A DNA stretch of 64,000 nt, from assembly GCA_026710825.1 (NCBI GenBank), contig JAPOQH010000060.1, positions 1 through 64,000 of the forward strand, read 5' to 3'. This DNA is from Chloroflexota bacterium (GTDB lineage: Bacteria; Chloroflexota; Dehalococcoidia; Lucifugimonadales; UBA3495). The notes under the pieces are model-generated. The model saw nothing but the letters and a program-made list of their open reading frames with translations, searched no databases and had not been told where the DNA came from. This document shows, piece after piece, positions 50,390 to 59,510 of the stretch. Each line of letters opens with the position of its first letter. The stretch's first letter is position 1. A program made the position numbers and the translations under genes.

Positions 50390-51820
50390 TCACGGCGCCA
50401 GCGGATACCCCACCAAACCCCAATAGGGCACCACCATCAGCAACAGAATTGCGATCACCGCCACCGTCATCGCAATGCCGAACCGGAATATCTCGGCGTT
50501 CCCGATGTTGGCGCGCTGGAATACGAACACCGCTGAAGTCCCGCCGGCCCCGTAATATACCGCCGAGTCGCCCACGACCACTGCGGCCATGCCGCATACC
50601 AGCGGGTTCAACCCCAACGACTCGCCCGTCGCCATCGCCACCGGTATCACCAGCGCCAGGTAGCCCGCGATGTTGGGCATCAGCATCCTCACCACTGCGA
50701 AGCACACTGCGAGGGCAAGGAGCGCCAACCAGGGTTGTGTTGCCAGATGGGATACGCCGCCGACCAGTGTTTCGGAGAACCAGGCCGCGGCCCCGCTGGA
50801 TACCAGGGCGTGGGCAAGCGAAAGCGACGTGGCGATAACGAAGAAGTTGGTCCAGCCTACGTTGCGCTCAAACTCACTCCAGCTGAGGATTCCCACCCTG
50901 GGCAGCAGGATCAGACAAAGCGCAATGAGGGCCGGCACCGACGGATGCAGCCCGTGGGCGAAGTCCGTGAACCACATCAACGCGGTGAGTATTACGATGC
51001 CTCCCGCCTTGAGTTCTGCGGACTTGATGGGACCCGGCGCCGGCGGTGTGGCGTTGCCGATGTTCTCGGGGCGAAAACCGGAGCGGTAGAACAGGAACAG
51101 CATCGTGCCGCCGACGATGAGGTTGGCGTAGAACGGCACGCTCATGATGACGAACCACTGGGTCCACGAGAAATCTCCCAGCAGACCCGATGCCACCACC
51201 GGGGTGATGCCGCCGGCCAGCAGCGCGGTGGATCCTAACCGGTTCAGGGCGCCCATGGCCATCATGGTGGCCTTGTAGAAGGGATGGCCCTGCGGGACGT
51301 TCCACTGCTCCAGCACCTGCTCGTATACGTGGACCATGATCGCGCCCCTGGTGCTGGCGGACGGGAGGGCGAAGGTCAGGGCGGCGAACGAGAAAAGCAT
51401 CTGCATGTAGAGCAGGTACGGGCTGCCCACGGCCCCGCGCATGAGGAATACGGCCATGCGCTCGGCCAACCCCGAGTGATGCACCGCCAGTCCCAGAGTC
51501 AGGATGCCGATCAGGAAGTAGCACACCGGCTGCGAGAACCCGTACACCGCCTCGCCGATGCCTGAGACGGCTCCGAAGAGCACCAGCAGCACTACGCCGA
51601 TGATCCCGGCAACGCTGGAGTGAACGACCTCGGTGGCCCAGAGGATGACCACAAAGGTCATCACGGCCAGGGCGCGTTGCCCTTGCAGGGTCAACCCCTC
51701 TGGCGTGGGCATCAGCAGTATTGCTAAGAATACCGCCAAGGCGACCGCCAGCTTGGCGGCCGTCGGAGTCAGCAGCGCCCGGAATACGGGGGTCGATTCC
51801 GGCGCGGAGCCGGATTTCAC
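50390..51820 (-). CDS. SLC13/DASS-family anion transporter
   Basis: This 476-residue transporter has about 12 membrane helices and belongs to the divalent anion:sodium symporter (SLC13/DASS) group. The motif region F-A-L-P-S-A-S-T-R-G near residues 150-159 corresponds to the first sodium-binding hairpin (S-N-T-type), and L-M-P-N-I-A-G-Y near 391-398 to the second. It probably imports dicarboxylates, sulfate or a similar anion. Its start overlaps the RelA/SpoT stop by 4 bp, so it is likely co-transcribed with the stringent-response gene. Confidence 0.83.
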   Translation of the reverse strand: MKSGSAPESTPVFRALLTPTAAKLAVALAVFLAILLMPTPEGLTLQGQRALAVMTFVVILWATEVVHSSVAGIIGVVLLVLFGAVSGIGEAVYGFSQPVCYFLIGILTLGLAVHHSGLAERMAVFLMRGAVGSPYLLYMQMLFSFAALTFALPSASTRGAIMVHVYEQVLEQWNVPQGHPFYKATMMAMGALNRLGSTALLAGGITPVVASGLLGDFSWTQWFVIMSVPFYANLIVGGTMLFLFYRSGFRPENIGNATPPAPGPIKSAELKAGGIVILTALMWFTDFAHGLHPSVPALIALCLILLPRVGILSWSEFERNVGWTNFFVIATSLSLAHALVSSGAAAWFSETLVGGVSHLATQPWLALLALAVCFAVVRMLMPNIAGYLALVIPVAMATGESLGLNPLVCGMAAVVVGDSAVYYGAGGTSAVFVFQRANIGNAEIFRFGIAMTVAVIAILLLMVVPYWGLVGYPLAP

Positions 51821-54039
51821 CGCTCGGTCTGCCTCAGTGGGCTGCTCGTAACCCGGTTCACCGACGTCACGCCGCGCACGCTTTCGATGCGGGAGAAGAC
51901 CCGGTTGAGCTGTTGCAACCCCGCTATGTGGATGGTCAACTCCATGCTAACCGTCGCGTTGTCGTTCTCGCGGGTGACCACCCAAGCGATGTTGATCTTG
52001 TCCTCGGACAGCTTGGTGGATACGTCGCGCAGCAGGCCCACCCGGTCAATGGCCTCGATGCGCACCCGCACCGGGTAAAGCTCCTGCTTCTGCCCCCAGG
52101 ACACGGGAACCAACCGTTCCTTCTCGTCCTCGTTGAGCACGTTGATGCACTCAACCTTGTGAACGCTGACGCCACGGGACCGGGTGACAAACCCGATGAT
52201 CGCATCGCCCTGAATCGGGCTGCAACAGGTGGCAATTCGCGTCAGCAGGTCGCCAACCCCCAACACCGATATTCCGGAGGTGGGACTGTCCAACCTGAGC
52301 GACCCCTTGATGGGGGGCATCCACGCGGCGGCCTCGTCCTCCTTGCCCCGGTGCTCCGCAAGGCGGTCGCCCAGCGCGGCGTCGCTCAACTCGCCCGACC
52401 CCAGTGCGGCCAGCAGGTCTTCCATGGTCTCGAAGCGGCACAGTTCCAGGACTTCACGGTCCGAAAGCTTTACGCCCATGCGGTGCAGTTCCCGCCTCAG
52501 CAGGTCCTTGCCCCGCGTGATGTTCGCGCTGCGGGCCTGCCGGTTGAACCACGAGCGGATCTTCTGGCGCGCGCTGTTGGTGGCCACGTATCCACGCGCC
52601 GGATTCAGCCAGTCTGGCGACGGCCCGCGCCCCGTCTTGCCAGCGACCACCTCTACGGTGTCTCCGTTCTCCAGCGGGGTGTCCAGCGACACCAGCCTGC
52701 CGTTCAACTTCGCGCCCGAGATCCGATGTCCCAGGTCGGTGTGGATCTTGTAAGCGAAATCAATGGGCGTCGCTCCGGAGGCCAGTTCTACGATGTCGCC
52801 CTTCGGCGTATAGACGAAAACCTGATCGTGGAACAGGTCCTCCCGCACCGACTCCAGGAACTCGTTGGTGTCCGGCGTTTCGCGCTGCCATTCCAGCAAC
52901 TGCCGCAGCCACGTCATGCGCTCTTCAAAACGACCGCCGGCTGCTGAGCCGGCGCGTTCTTTGTATCTCCAGTGTGCGGCGACGCCGTACTCGGCCACCT
53001 GGTGCATGTCTCGGGTCTTGATCTGCACTTCCAGCGGGTGCCCACCTTCGCAGTGAACCGTGGTGTGCAGGGCCTGGTACATGTTCTGCTTCGGAGTCGC
53101 GATGTAGTCGTCGAACTGGCCGGGAATCGGACTCCACATGCGATGGGTCACGCCCAGGGCGGCATAGCAACCGGCGACATCGTCCACGATCACCCGCATC
53201 GCATACAGGTCATAGATGTCGCTCAGTTCCTTCCCCTCAGCTTCGTACTTCTGCATCTTGCGGTGGATGGAGTAGATGCCCTTGGGCCGGCCGCTGACAT
53301 CGGCGTTCAGTTGGTTGACAAACAGTTCGTCTCGCAGCCGGTCGGATACCTCCGCAACGTAGGCCTCCCGCTGGGACCTCCGCGCCTGCAGCATCCGGGA
53401 AATCTCCCGGTACTTGGCTTCATTCAGGTGCCGGAAAGCCAGGTCGTCCAGCTGCCACTTGAGCTCCCAGATGCCCAGGCGGTGCGCCAATGGGGAATAG
53501 ACGTCCAGCGTCTCCTGCGCAATGCGCCGGCGTTTCGCTTCGGGCAATGGGTCCAGCGTCCGCATGTTGTGCAGCCGGTCCGCCAGTTTAATGAGGACCA
53601 CTCGGATGTCCTCCGCCATGGCTACCAGCATTTTGCGGAGACTCTCTGCGTACAGGCTTTCCGCGTCCGCCGGATTCACTCCGTTGGATCCCGGCGGGCG
53701 GTAGTCAACCCGCTCCAGCTTGGTTACCCCGTCCACCAGCCGGGCGACGTCCGGGCCAAAACGCGAATCCAGCTCCGCGATGTCTACGGAACAGTCCTCG
53801 ACAACATCGTGCAACAGGGCGGCCTTGATGGTGTCAGGGTCAAGGTAAAGGTCGGCCAGAATTGTGGCTGCCGCCAGCGGATGAACAATGTAGGGATCGC
53901 CCGAAAGGCGCTTCTGGCCATCATGGCATTTGGCGGCGAAGTCGTAGGCCGCCCGAATTGCGTCAACCTGGGCGGTCTCCTCCACGTACTCGCATACGCG
54001 TGAAATAAGATCCGTGGAGTCACTGGCGACTTCTACCAT
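51817..54039 (-). CDS. rel: Bifunctional RelA/SpoT (p)ppGpp synthetase/hydrolase
   Basis: This 740-residue Rel protein makes and degrades the alarmone (p)ppGpp. In order: HD hydrolase domain with P-Y-I-V-H-P-L (H53) and L-L-H-D-V-V-E-D (H77, D78); synthetase domain with D-L-Y-A-M-R-V-I and E-Y-G-V-A-A-H-W-R-Y-K; TGS domain with V-F-V-Y-T-P-K-G-D-I near 416-425; a zinc-finger-like/helical region with C-C near 613; and a C-terminal ACT domain (V-R-V-R-I-E-A-I-D-R-V-G). The hydrolase motif is intact, so both activities are expected. The SLC13 gene overlaps its stop. Confidence 0.95.
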   Translation of the reverse strand: MVEVASDSTDLISRVCEYVEETAQVDAIRAAYDFAAKCHDGQKRLSGDPYIVHPLAAATILADLYLDPDTIKAALLHDVVEDCSVDIAELDSRFGPDVARLVDGVTKLERVDYRPPGSNGVNPADAESLYAESLRKMLVAMAEDIRVVLIKLADRLHNMRTLDPLPEAKRRRIAQETLDVYSPLAHRLGIWELKWQLDDLAFRHLNEAKYREISRMLQARRSQREAYVAEVSDRLRDELFVNQLNADVSGRPKGIYSIHRKMQKYEAEGKELSDIYDLYAMRVIVDDVAGCYAALGVTHRMWSPIPGQFDDYIATPKQNMYQALHTTVHCEGGHPLEVQIKTRDMHQVAEYGVAAHWRYKERAGSAAGGRFEERMTWLRQLLEWQRETPDTNEFLESVREDLFHDQVFVYTPKGDIVELASGATPIDFAYKIHTDLGHRISGAKLNGRLVSLDTPLENGDTVEVVAGKTGRGPSPDWLNPARGYVATNSARQKIRSWFNRQARSANITRGKDLLRRELHRMGVKLSDREVLELCRFETMEDLLAALGSGELSDAALGDRLAEHRGKEDEAAAWMPPIKGSLRLDSPTSGISVLGVGDLLTRIATCCSPIQGDAIIGFVTRSRGVSVHKVECINVLNEDEKERLVPVSWGQKQELYPVRVRIEAIDRVGLLRDVSTKLSEDKINIAWVVTRENDNATVSMELTIHIAGLQQLNRVFSRIESVRGVTSVNRVTSSPLRQTER

Positions 54040-54148
54040 AGGCGGCCTCCTCCGTCAGCCCGCCCCTCACCCCGGGCGCGGCGCTGCATTCCAACCTATC
54101 AGATGATGATACCGATACGCCGCCGTGATGTCCAGACTCCACGGCGTG

Positions 54149-54166
54149 GGCAAACACAGGTTTGCC
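54149..54166. repeat. Palindromic repeat GGCAAAC/GTTTGCC
   Basis: A perfect 7-bp inverted repeat around ACAG, between the prs stop and the rel start, with the same GTAGG-type flank as the other palindromes. It probably belongs to the same broad repeat group. Confidence 0.6.
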
Positions 54167-54180
54167 TACCGGTGATTCTT

Positions 54181-55134
54181 TTACTGGAAGAGTTCCCCTA
54201 CGGACCGGCCCTCGTGGATCCGTTTGATGGCTTCTCCCATCAGCGGCGCGATGGACAGTACCGTGAGGTTCCCAACCTTCTGCTCCTTGGTCAGCGGCAC
54301 GGAGTCCGTGACCACCACTTCCGTGAACGCGCTTTCACCCAGTAGCTTGGGCGCCGCCGGCGCAAAGACGGGATGAGTCGCGCAGCAGTAGACCTCTGTT
54401 ACGCCTGCGTCCAGCAGCGCGTTGGCGGCGTTGACGATGGTGCCGCCCGTCAGAATCTCGTCATCGAAGGTCAGGGCGCGCTTTCCCCGCACGTCGCCGA
54501 TCACGTTCAGCGTCTCGGAACGGTCGTCGTTTCCCGTGCGACGTTTCTCAATAACTGCTACCGGCACTCCCAGGCGCTCGGCCATATCCCGGGCCCGTTT
54601 GCTGATGCCGAAGTCAACGGCGACCAGCACCAGGTCTTCCAGTCCCTTCTCGAAGAAGTAGTTTGAAAGGATCGGCTCGGCGGTCAACTCGTCGACGGGT
54701 ATGTTGAAAAATCCCTGGATCTGACCGGCGTGCAGGTCCAACGTCAAGACCCGGTCCGCTCCGGCCGTGGAAATCAGGTCCGCCACCAGCCTCGCCGTGA
54801 TCGGCACTCGCGGCTGGTCTTTCTTGTCAGTTCGCCCGTAACCATAGTAGGAGATCACGGCGGTGATTCGTCCGGCCGACGCCCGTTTGCAGGCGTCGAT
54901 CATGATCAGCAACTCCATCAGGTTATCGTTGGTCGGCGCCACGGTCGGCTGGACTATGAACACGTCCCTTTCGCGAATGTTTTCCCGTATGCGGACGAAG
55001 GTGTTGTCGTTGGCGAATTTGAAGGCCTCGCTTTCACCCAATGGGATTCCCAGGTAATCGCAAACGTCCTGGGCGAGTTTAGGGTGGGCGTTGCCGGAAA
55101 ACACCTTGAGTTCATTGGCATCAAGCACGGACAT
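54181..55134 (-). CDS. prs: Ribose-phosphate pyrophosphokinase
   Basis: This 317-residue enzyme makes PRPP from ribose 5-phosphate and ATP for nucleotide, His and Trp synthesis. It has F-S-G-N-A-H-P-K-L near residues 11-19, D-L-H-A-G-Q-I-Q-G-F-F near 135-145, the flexible K-R-R-T-G-N-D-D region and the PRPP-binding loop F-D-D-E-I-L-T-G-G-T-I near 221-231. I start at M-S-V-L-D-A-N (55134), which matches the family length and has AAAGG 7 nt upstream; the 27 extra upstream codons are Arg-rich and unlike the family. Confidence 0.95.
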   Translation of the reverse strand: MSVLDANELKVFSGNAHPKLAQDVCDYLGIPLGESEAFKFANDNTFVRIRENIRERDVFIVQPTVAPTNDNLMELLIMIDACKRASAGRITAVISYYGYGRTDKKDQPRVPITARLVADLISTAGADRVLTLDLHAGQIQGFFNIPVDELTAEPILSNYFFEKGLEDLVLVAVDFGISKRARDMAERLGVPVAVIEKRRTGNDDRSETLNVIGDVRGKRALTFDDEILTGGTIVNAANALLDAGVTEVYCCATHPVFAPAAPKLLGESAFTEVVVTDSVPLTKEQKVGNLTVLSIAPLMGEAIKRIHEGRSVGELFQ

Positions 55135-55403
55135 TACAGCACCTTTCGCGCAACTGCGACGGGAGAGGCGACCGGCGGTAAGCCGGCCAAATCGGCGGAG
55201 GGGACGGGCCAACAATGGTAATTGGGCTGACGTTGGTAGTCAACGGCCCGGAGCGGGGACCGACGCCTGCCTACGTCCGGGGCGAGGAGGGAAACCTGTC
55301 GTGCGGTGTCGGACGTATTCGCTCAGCGCCTATCCGGTCCCGGTGAATGGGGCGACGCTTCGTTTGATAGAATTGAACCCGGAACCTGACGAATGGATCA
55401 ACT

Positions 55404-55985
55404 TTGAAGGACTCCAACTGGATCAAGGAATTGGTGGAGGCCGCGTACATCGGCGCGGTCGTCTTTATCGCTATACAGCTTGCGGTGGTCAACTTCCGTG
55501 TTGAAGGATCTAGCATGCGGCCGACTTTGCTGCCGGGCCATTACCTGATGGTGAACAAGTTGGTCTATTTCCCGCTGGATACCGAACGGCTCGGAATGAT
55601 TATCCCGTTCTGGCAGCCCGAGGAGCCCGGTAGAATCTACCTGGGACGTTCACCGCGGCGCGGTGATGTGGTCGTGTTCGATTATCCGGAGGATCCGCAG
55701 CGGCAGTTCGTGAAACGCATCATCGCCGAACCGGGACAGCGGGTGCAGATCGAAGGCGGGCAGGTCAGCGTGGACGGAGTGCAGTTGGAAGAAGACTATC
55801 TGCGGAGCATCTCCCGCACCAGCATGCACCCGGTCCGGTTGGGGGACGGCGAGTATTTCGTGATGGGTGACAACCGGACCGGTAGTCAGGATTCCCGCCA
55901 TTGGGGACCGTTGCCAACCGATCACATCATTGGCAAGGTCTGGGCGATTTACTGGCCACGCTCGGCGTGGGGCTTCCCGCGCTGA
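55404..55985 (+). CDS. lepB: Signal peptidase I
   Basis: This 193-residue type I signal peptidase cleaves signal peptides outside the membrane. One N-terminal membrane helix (about 11-30) precedes the catalytic domain with G-S-S-M-R-P-T-L (Ser37), D-V-V-V-F-D-Y-P, F-V-K-R-I-I-A-E-P-G (Lys104) and the family signature M-G-D-N-R-T-G-S-Q-D-S-R. An insertion between Ser and Lys regions (about 55-82) is longer than in minimal forms. The frame starts at TTG (55404) with no good ribosome site; the true start could be a few codons later. Confidence 0.93.
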   Translation: MKDSNWIKELVEAAYIGAVVFIAIQLAVVNFRVEGSSMRPTLLPGHYLMVNKLVYFPLDTERLGMIIPFWQPEEPGRIYLGRSPRRGDVVVFDYPEDPQRQFVKRIIAEPGQRVQIEGGQVSVDGVQLEEDYLRSISRTSMHPVRLGDGEYFVMGDNRTGSQDSRHWGPLPTDHIIGKVWAIYWPRSAWGFPR

Positions 55986-56010
55986 ACAACGTCGTCCCGT
56001 CGCCCCGCGA

Positions 56011-57696
56011 TCACAGAATCGTCCCGTCGTCATCGTCCAGCATGGCAGCCCGCAGCATCGGAACCGGCGGGGCGCCCCAGCCCAGAGCCGCGTCGTGGAA
56101 ACGTCGCAGGGTGTACGCGCTGCCCTCCTGCCGCCGCCAGTCCTGCCGGAGTTTCAGCAGCATTAACTTGCCCAGCGTGTAGTTGAGGTATCCAGGGTCA
56201 AACGTCCCGCGCAGCGCCTCCTGCCGAGCGGGGTGTTCTTCCATGTAGGCGTGGTCCTGGAAGAACCGGGTCGCCTCGTCGGGAGTCATACCCTGAGTGT
56301 GCATGCCAAGGGAGCACAGGTATCGGCAGTTGCGGACCAGGGCTTCCAGCAGTTGCGTCAGCCACAGCGCCGGATTGTCGCGCCCGTACTCCGTTTCCAG
56401 CATCATTTCTTCGGTGTAATGGGCCCAGCCCTCGGTGAAGGCGTAGGATGTGGCAACCCGGTTGATCAAGGGCAGGTCGCCGCCGCGCTGGGCGTGCCCG
56501 TGCCTGTTGTGCAGGTTGTGGACGTAGTGCCCGGGATATACCTCGTGGATGCTGATGACTTTCAGCGTGTGGTAGTTGAAGTTGCTGAGCCATTCTTCCT
56601 GCTGACGTGGCGTCCAGTCCGGCTCCACCGGCGTAACGTAGTAAAACGCCTCAGTAGCCACTTCCTCCAAGCCGCCGGGAGAGTCCATGGCAGCGAAGGC
56701 ATAGCGCATGTACGACGGGGTTTCGGTTACCTGGCAGCGCTCTTGAGAGGGTAGGCTGATGATGTCGTGGTCGATCAATGCCTGTCGGATATCCTCCAGC
56801 ATGTCCTGTGTTTCGGGAATCAGTCCCTCGGCGGTGGGATGGGTAGCGCTGACCAACGCGACGGCCTCACGAACCGACTTGCCCGGCGCGACCATCGCGG
56901 CCGCCTCGTCCAACCTGCGGAGATTTTGTTCGAGGTTGGCCTGCCCGATGGACAACACATCAGATAGGGGCGTGCTCACCGCCTCTCCCACCGACAGCAT
57001 CCTCTGGTAAAGCTGGGATCCGATGGCGAACTCCGGGCGTGCTGCGCGTGCCCGAAGCCGATCCGCGAATCCATCCACCGCTTGAGCGGCAGTTTCTCGG
57101 GCCCGGTTGAACTCTTGGGCCACATCCGGAGCGATGACGGCGCACTCCGCGGCGGCGTCCGACAGTCCAGTGCGGTAAAACGATGCCATTCCCCGGTAGG
57201 CCCGTACCGCCGCGTCCAGTACCGGCTCGCCCAACTCCCGGTCGGTCAACGAGTCCAACGTGGCGAGGAAATCAGGAACTTGTAGCAGAACCGAGGTGGC
57301 GGATCTCAGGCGGTCGGGCAGGGGAGCATAATCACGCTGCACGTAGCTGCCCACACCGATGTATCCCACCTGGCGCTGCGGGTTGTTTTCCAGAGTGCGC
57401 ATCTCCTCGAGGTTGAACAACTCCCGGCGCAGGAACAATTCCAGCAGCCGGCTGGAGAGTCGATCCATGCGGTCGTCGCGGTCGGATGAGCCACGGTCTC
57501 CGGAGCCCGCAGGCAGGGCAGATAGCTGAGCAAGGGTCTGGTGGAGTTGCTCCACGCGACGGCGAACCCGGCCGGTGGAGAATTCTGGCAAGCGTCCGTC
57601 GTACTCGTGCCTGCCGATCCGGCTGCCGGCGGTGGGCAGGAAATCCCAGTGTTCGCGGATGGCCCGTTCGGCCAACGTATCAACTGCGGTGCTCAT
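56011..57696 (-). CDS. DUF885-family putative metallopeptidase
   Basis: This 561-residue protein belongs to the DUF885 family, which carries a gluzincin-like zinc motif: H-E-V-Y-P-G-H-Y-V-H near residues 383-392 and the third-ligand region E-G-W-A-H-Y-T-E-E near 421-429. No signal peptide is present, so it should be cytosolic. I start at the second Met (M-S-T-A-V-D-T), 57696, because GGAG lies 9 nt upstream of it. Members are presumed peptidases or hydrolases; the substrate is unknown. A palindromic repeat lies upstream. Confidence 0.88.
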   Translation of the reverse strand: MSTAVDTLAERAIREHWDFLPTAGSRIGRHEYDGRLPEFSTGRVRRRVEQLHQTLAQLSALPAGSGDRGSSDRDDRMDRLSSRLLELFLRRELFNLEEMRTLENNPQRQVGYIGVGSYVQRDYAPLPDRLRSATSVLLQVPDFLATLDSLTDRELGEPVLDAAVRAYRGMASFYRTGLSDAAAECAVIAPDVAQEFNRARETAAQAVDGFADRLRARAARPEFAIGSQLYQRMLSVGEAVSTPLSDVLSIGQANLEQNLRRLDEAAAMVAPGKSVREAVALVSATHPTAEGLIPETQDMLEDIRQALIDHDIISLPSQERCQVTETPSYMRYAFAAMDSPGGLEEVATEAFYYVTPVEPDWTPRQQEEWLSNFNYHTLKVISIHEVYPGHYVHNLHNRHGHAQRGGDLPLINRVATSYAFTEGWAHYTEEMMLETEYGRDNPALWLTQLLEALVRNCRYLCSLGMHTQGMTPDEATRFFQDHAYMEEHPARQEALRGTFDPGYLNYTLGKLMLLKLRQDWRRQEGSAYTLRRFHDAALGWGAPPVPMLRAAMLDDDDGTIL

Positions 57697-57729
57697 GGTG
57701 GCTGACTCCATTGGCAGCGTATATAGGTA

Positions 57730-57752
57730 GGGGCAGGTTTCAAACCTGCCCC
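57730..57752. repeat. Palindromic repeat, GGGGCAGGTTT type
   Basis: GGGGCAGGTTT and AAACCTGCCCC flank a single C (11-bp perfect arms) with GTA before the first arm. It lies between the DUF885 start and the EthD-like stop. Confidence 0.85.
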
Positions 57753-57774
57753 CATCCAGTTGATGCCGGAAAAA

Positions 57775-58089
57775 CTACGCTACGAGTTCGCTGATCAGGA
57801 ACTTGGGCTCAATTTCGGTGAAGTTCTTGACGTCGCCGACCAGTTCGCGACCGTGGGTCTTGAAACCCTCGTGCACGCCATCAACATCGTTGAATAGCAG
57901 ATACCCCACGGCCACATACATGGGCGGCGCGTTGGGATCAGTGTCGGAAATGCCCTTTTCCACGTTGTAGTAGCGCATGCCAAAGGGCGTCAGGCGCTCC
58001 TGCACCAGGGGCATGTGGGTGTTGACGTAGTAGTCCATGTTGAAGGACTTGCCTTCCTCGTTGCCATAGAAAACGGTTACCTTGATCAT
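57775..58089 (-). CDS. EthD-like dimeric alpha+beta barrel protein
   Basis: This 104-residue protein resembles the EthD family: I-K-V-T-V-F-Y-G-N-E-E-G-K near the start, then Y-Y-V-N-T-H-M-P-L-V (the typical Y-Y-x-x-x-H-x-P-L motif) near residues 20-29. Members form small dimeric barrels involved in breakdown of organic compounds or ring chemistry, often next to oxidoreductases. GGAGG lies 8 nt before M-I-K-V-T, which decides the start at 58089. The SDR gene lies upstream on the same strand, with a repeat in the gap. Confidence 0.85.
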   Translation of the reverse strand: MIKVTVFYGNEEGKSFNMDYYVNTHMPLVQERLTPFGMRYYNVEKGISDTDPNAPPMYVAVGYLLFNDVDGVHEGFKTHGRELVGDVKNFTEIEPKFLISELVA

Positions 58090-58110
58090 GGGTGTACCTC
58101 CTGGGATGCA

Positions 58111-58132
58111 GGGGCGAAGGATCATTCGCCCC
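58111..58132. repeat. Palindromic repeat, GGGGCGAA type
   Basis: GGGGCGAA and TTCGCCCC flank GGATCA, followed by TAC. It is a close copy of the repeat at 333-354, in the gap between the EthD-like and SDR genes. Confidence 0.85.
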
Positions 58133-58164
58133 TACGGGTGGAACGGGCGAAGGGTCAGCTGCAA

Positions 58165-58968
58165 TTAATGATAGACGTTGAGGCCGGCGCCGCCGCCCGC
58201 CGCGATGGTTTCTCCGCTGATGGCGATGCTGCGGGGCGACGCGAAAAATGCCACGACCCACGCCAACTCCTCGGCGTCCACTATGCGGCGCGTGGAGTTG
58301 CCCTCGGCGGCGCGGCGTTCGATTTCTTCCACGGTGGTGCCTTCTCGCTCGGCCTGCTCGGCGTACATGGGGCCGCTGCGTTCGGTGCGGGTGGTTCCAG
58401 GATGCACCAGGTTGACGCAGACGCCGGAGCCGCCCAACTCCTCAGCCAGGTATTTGGTGAGGTTGGACAGGCCGGCGTTGCGTACGCCGGCGCTGAGGTT
58501 GCCGGCGCCACGGCGAGCGGAGAGCCCGCCGACGTTGACGATGCGACCCCAACCCTGTTGTTGCATGTAGGGGGCGACGGCGCGGGCACAACGCAGGTAA
58601 CCCATGACCTTGGTGTCCAGGTCCAGCATCACGTCCTCGTCCAGGATTTCGCTGAGAGAGCCGCGGGCCAGGCCGCCAGGCGCGGCGGCGTTGTTGACCA
58701 GGATGTCGATGCGTCCACCGAGGGCATCAGCGGCGGTGGTGACCATCGCGTTGACCTGCTCAGTGCTGGTCATATCGGCGACGATGGGGGTAACGGAGCC
58801 TCCGGTGTCGGCTGCCACTTCTTCGGCAGCGGCCGAGAGCGTGTCGGCGTAACGTCCTGTGATAACCACACGGCAACCGTCAGTGGCCAGTACGCGGGCG
58901 ACGGCTTTGCCGATTCCGCGGCTGCCGCCGGTGACGATCGCTGATTTACCGTTGAGTTCCAAATCCAT
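58165..58968 (-). CDS. SDR-fold protein with altered active site
   Basis: This 267-residue short-chain dehydrogenase/reductase-fold protein has the cofactor motif T-G-G-S-R-G-I-G-K (13-21), V-A-D-M near 63-66 and V-N-N-A-A near 91-95. The catalytic positions are changed: Ser gives Gly (N-V-G-G, near 145-148), and the Y-x-x-x-K segment reads S-A-G-V-R-N-A-G, with neither Tyr nor Lys. Dehydrogenase activity of the classical kind is thus doubtful. A C-terminal G-G-G-A-G-L-N-V-Y-H differs from typical ends. It lies upstream of the EthD-like gene. Confidence 0.82.
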   Translation of the reverse strand: MDLELNGKSAIVTGGSRGIGKAVARVLATDGCRVVITGRYADTLSAAAEEVAADTGGSVTPIVADMTSTEQVNAMVTTAADALGGRIDILVNNAAAPGGLARGSLSEILDEDVMLDLDTKVMGYLRCARAVAPYMQQQGWGRIVNVGGLSARRGAGNLSAGVRNAGLSNLTKYLAEELGGSGVCVNLVHPGTTRTERSGPMYAEQAEREGTTVEEIERRAAEGNSTRRIVDAEELAWVVAFFASPRSIAISGETIAAGGGAGLNVYH

Positions 58969-59021
58969 GAGCGGAAAGCCTCCCGGCTACTTTGGCGGCA
59001 TTGTACACCAGCCCACGCAAT

Positions 59022-59046
59022 GGGGGCAGGTCTGAAACCTGCCCCC
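59022..59046. repeat. Palindromic repeat, GGGGGCAGG type
   Basis: GGGGGCAGG and CCTGCCCCC flank TCTGAAA. It is a relative of 57730-57752 with one arm change, in the gap between rplL and the SDR gene. Confidence 0.8.
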
Positions 59047-59074
59047 ACGAGCGGATTGTATTGCGCTGGGAAAC

Positions 59075-59461
59075 TTAGCCGACCTGGACAGTGGCTCCGG
59101 CCTCTTCCAGCTTGCCCTTAATGGAGTCAGCCTCTTCCTTGTTGACCCCTTCCTTGACCCGGGTAGGCGCGGACTCAACCAGTTCCTTGGCCTCGCGGAG
59201 ACCGAGGTCGGTGACTTCGCGCACGGCCTTGATGACGTTGATCTTGTTGGCGCCGAAGTCGGCCAGCGTGATGGTGAATTCGGTCTGATCGTCGGCGGCC
59301 GCGGACGGAGCGTCGTCGGTCACCGCTGCGGGTGCGGCGGCTACTGCCACAGGCGCGGCGGCGGACACGCCGAACTCATCCTCGATGGCCTTGACCAGGT
59401 CGGCCAGGTCCATAACGCTCATGTTCTTGATGGCTTCCAATACTTCCTGATTCACTGCCAT
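59075..59461 (-). CDS. rplL: Ribosomal protein L7/L12
   Basis: This 128-residue stalk protein has the N-terminal dimer domain ([16 protein letters not shown] near residues 8-23), an Ala-rich hinge and the C-terminal factor-binding domain ([16 protein letters not shown] near 78-93; K-L-E-E-A-G-A at the end). It starts at M-A-V-N-Q-E with GGAGG 8 nt upstream. Upstream codons of the same frame are antisense of the L10 repeat tail. It is the last gene of the ribosomal run. Confidence 0.96.
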   Translation of the reverse strand: MAVNQEVLEAIKNMSVMDLADLVKAIEDEFGVSAAAPVAVAAAPAAVTDDAPSAAADDQTEFTITLADFGANKINVIKAVREVTDLGLREAKELVESAPTRVKEGVNKEEADSIKGKLEEAGATVQVG

Positions 59462-59510
59462 GGTTTTGCCTCCTGTGTTTGGTAGCGTTTGTTGTGCGGG
59501 AGATAATCGG

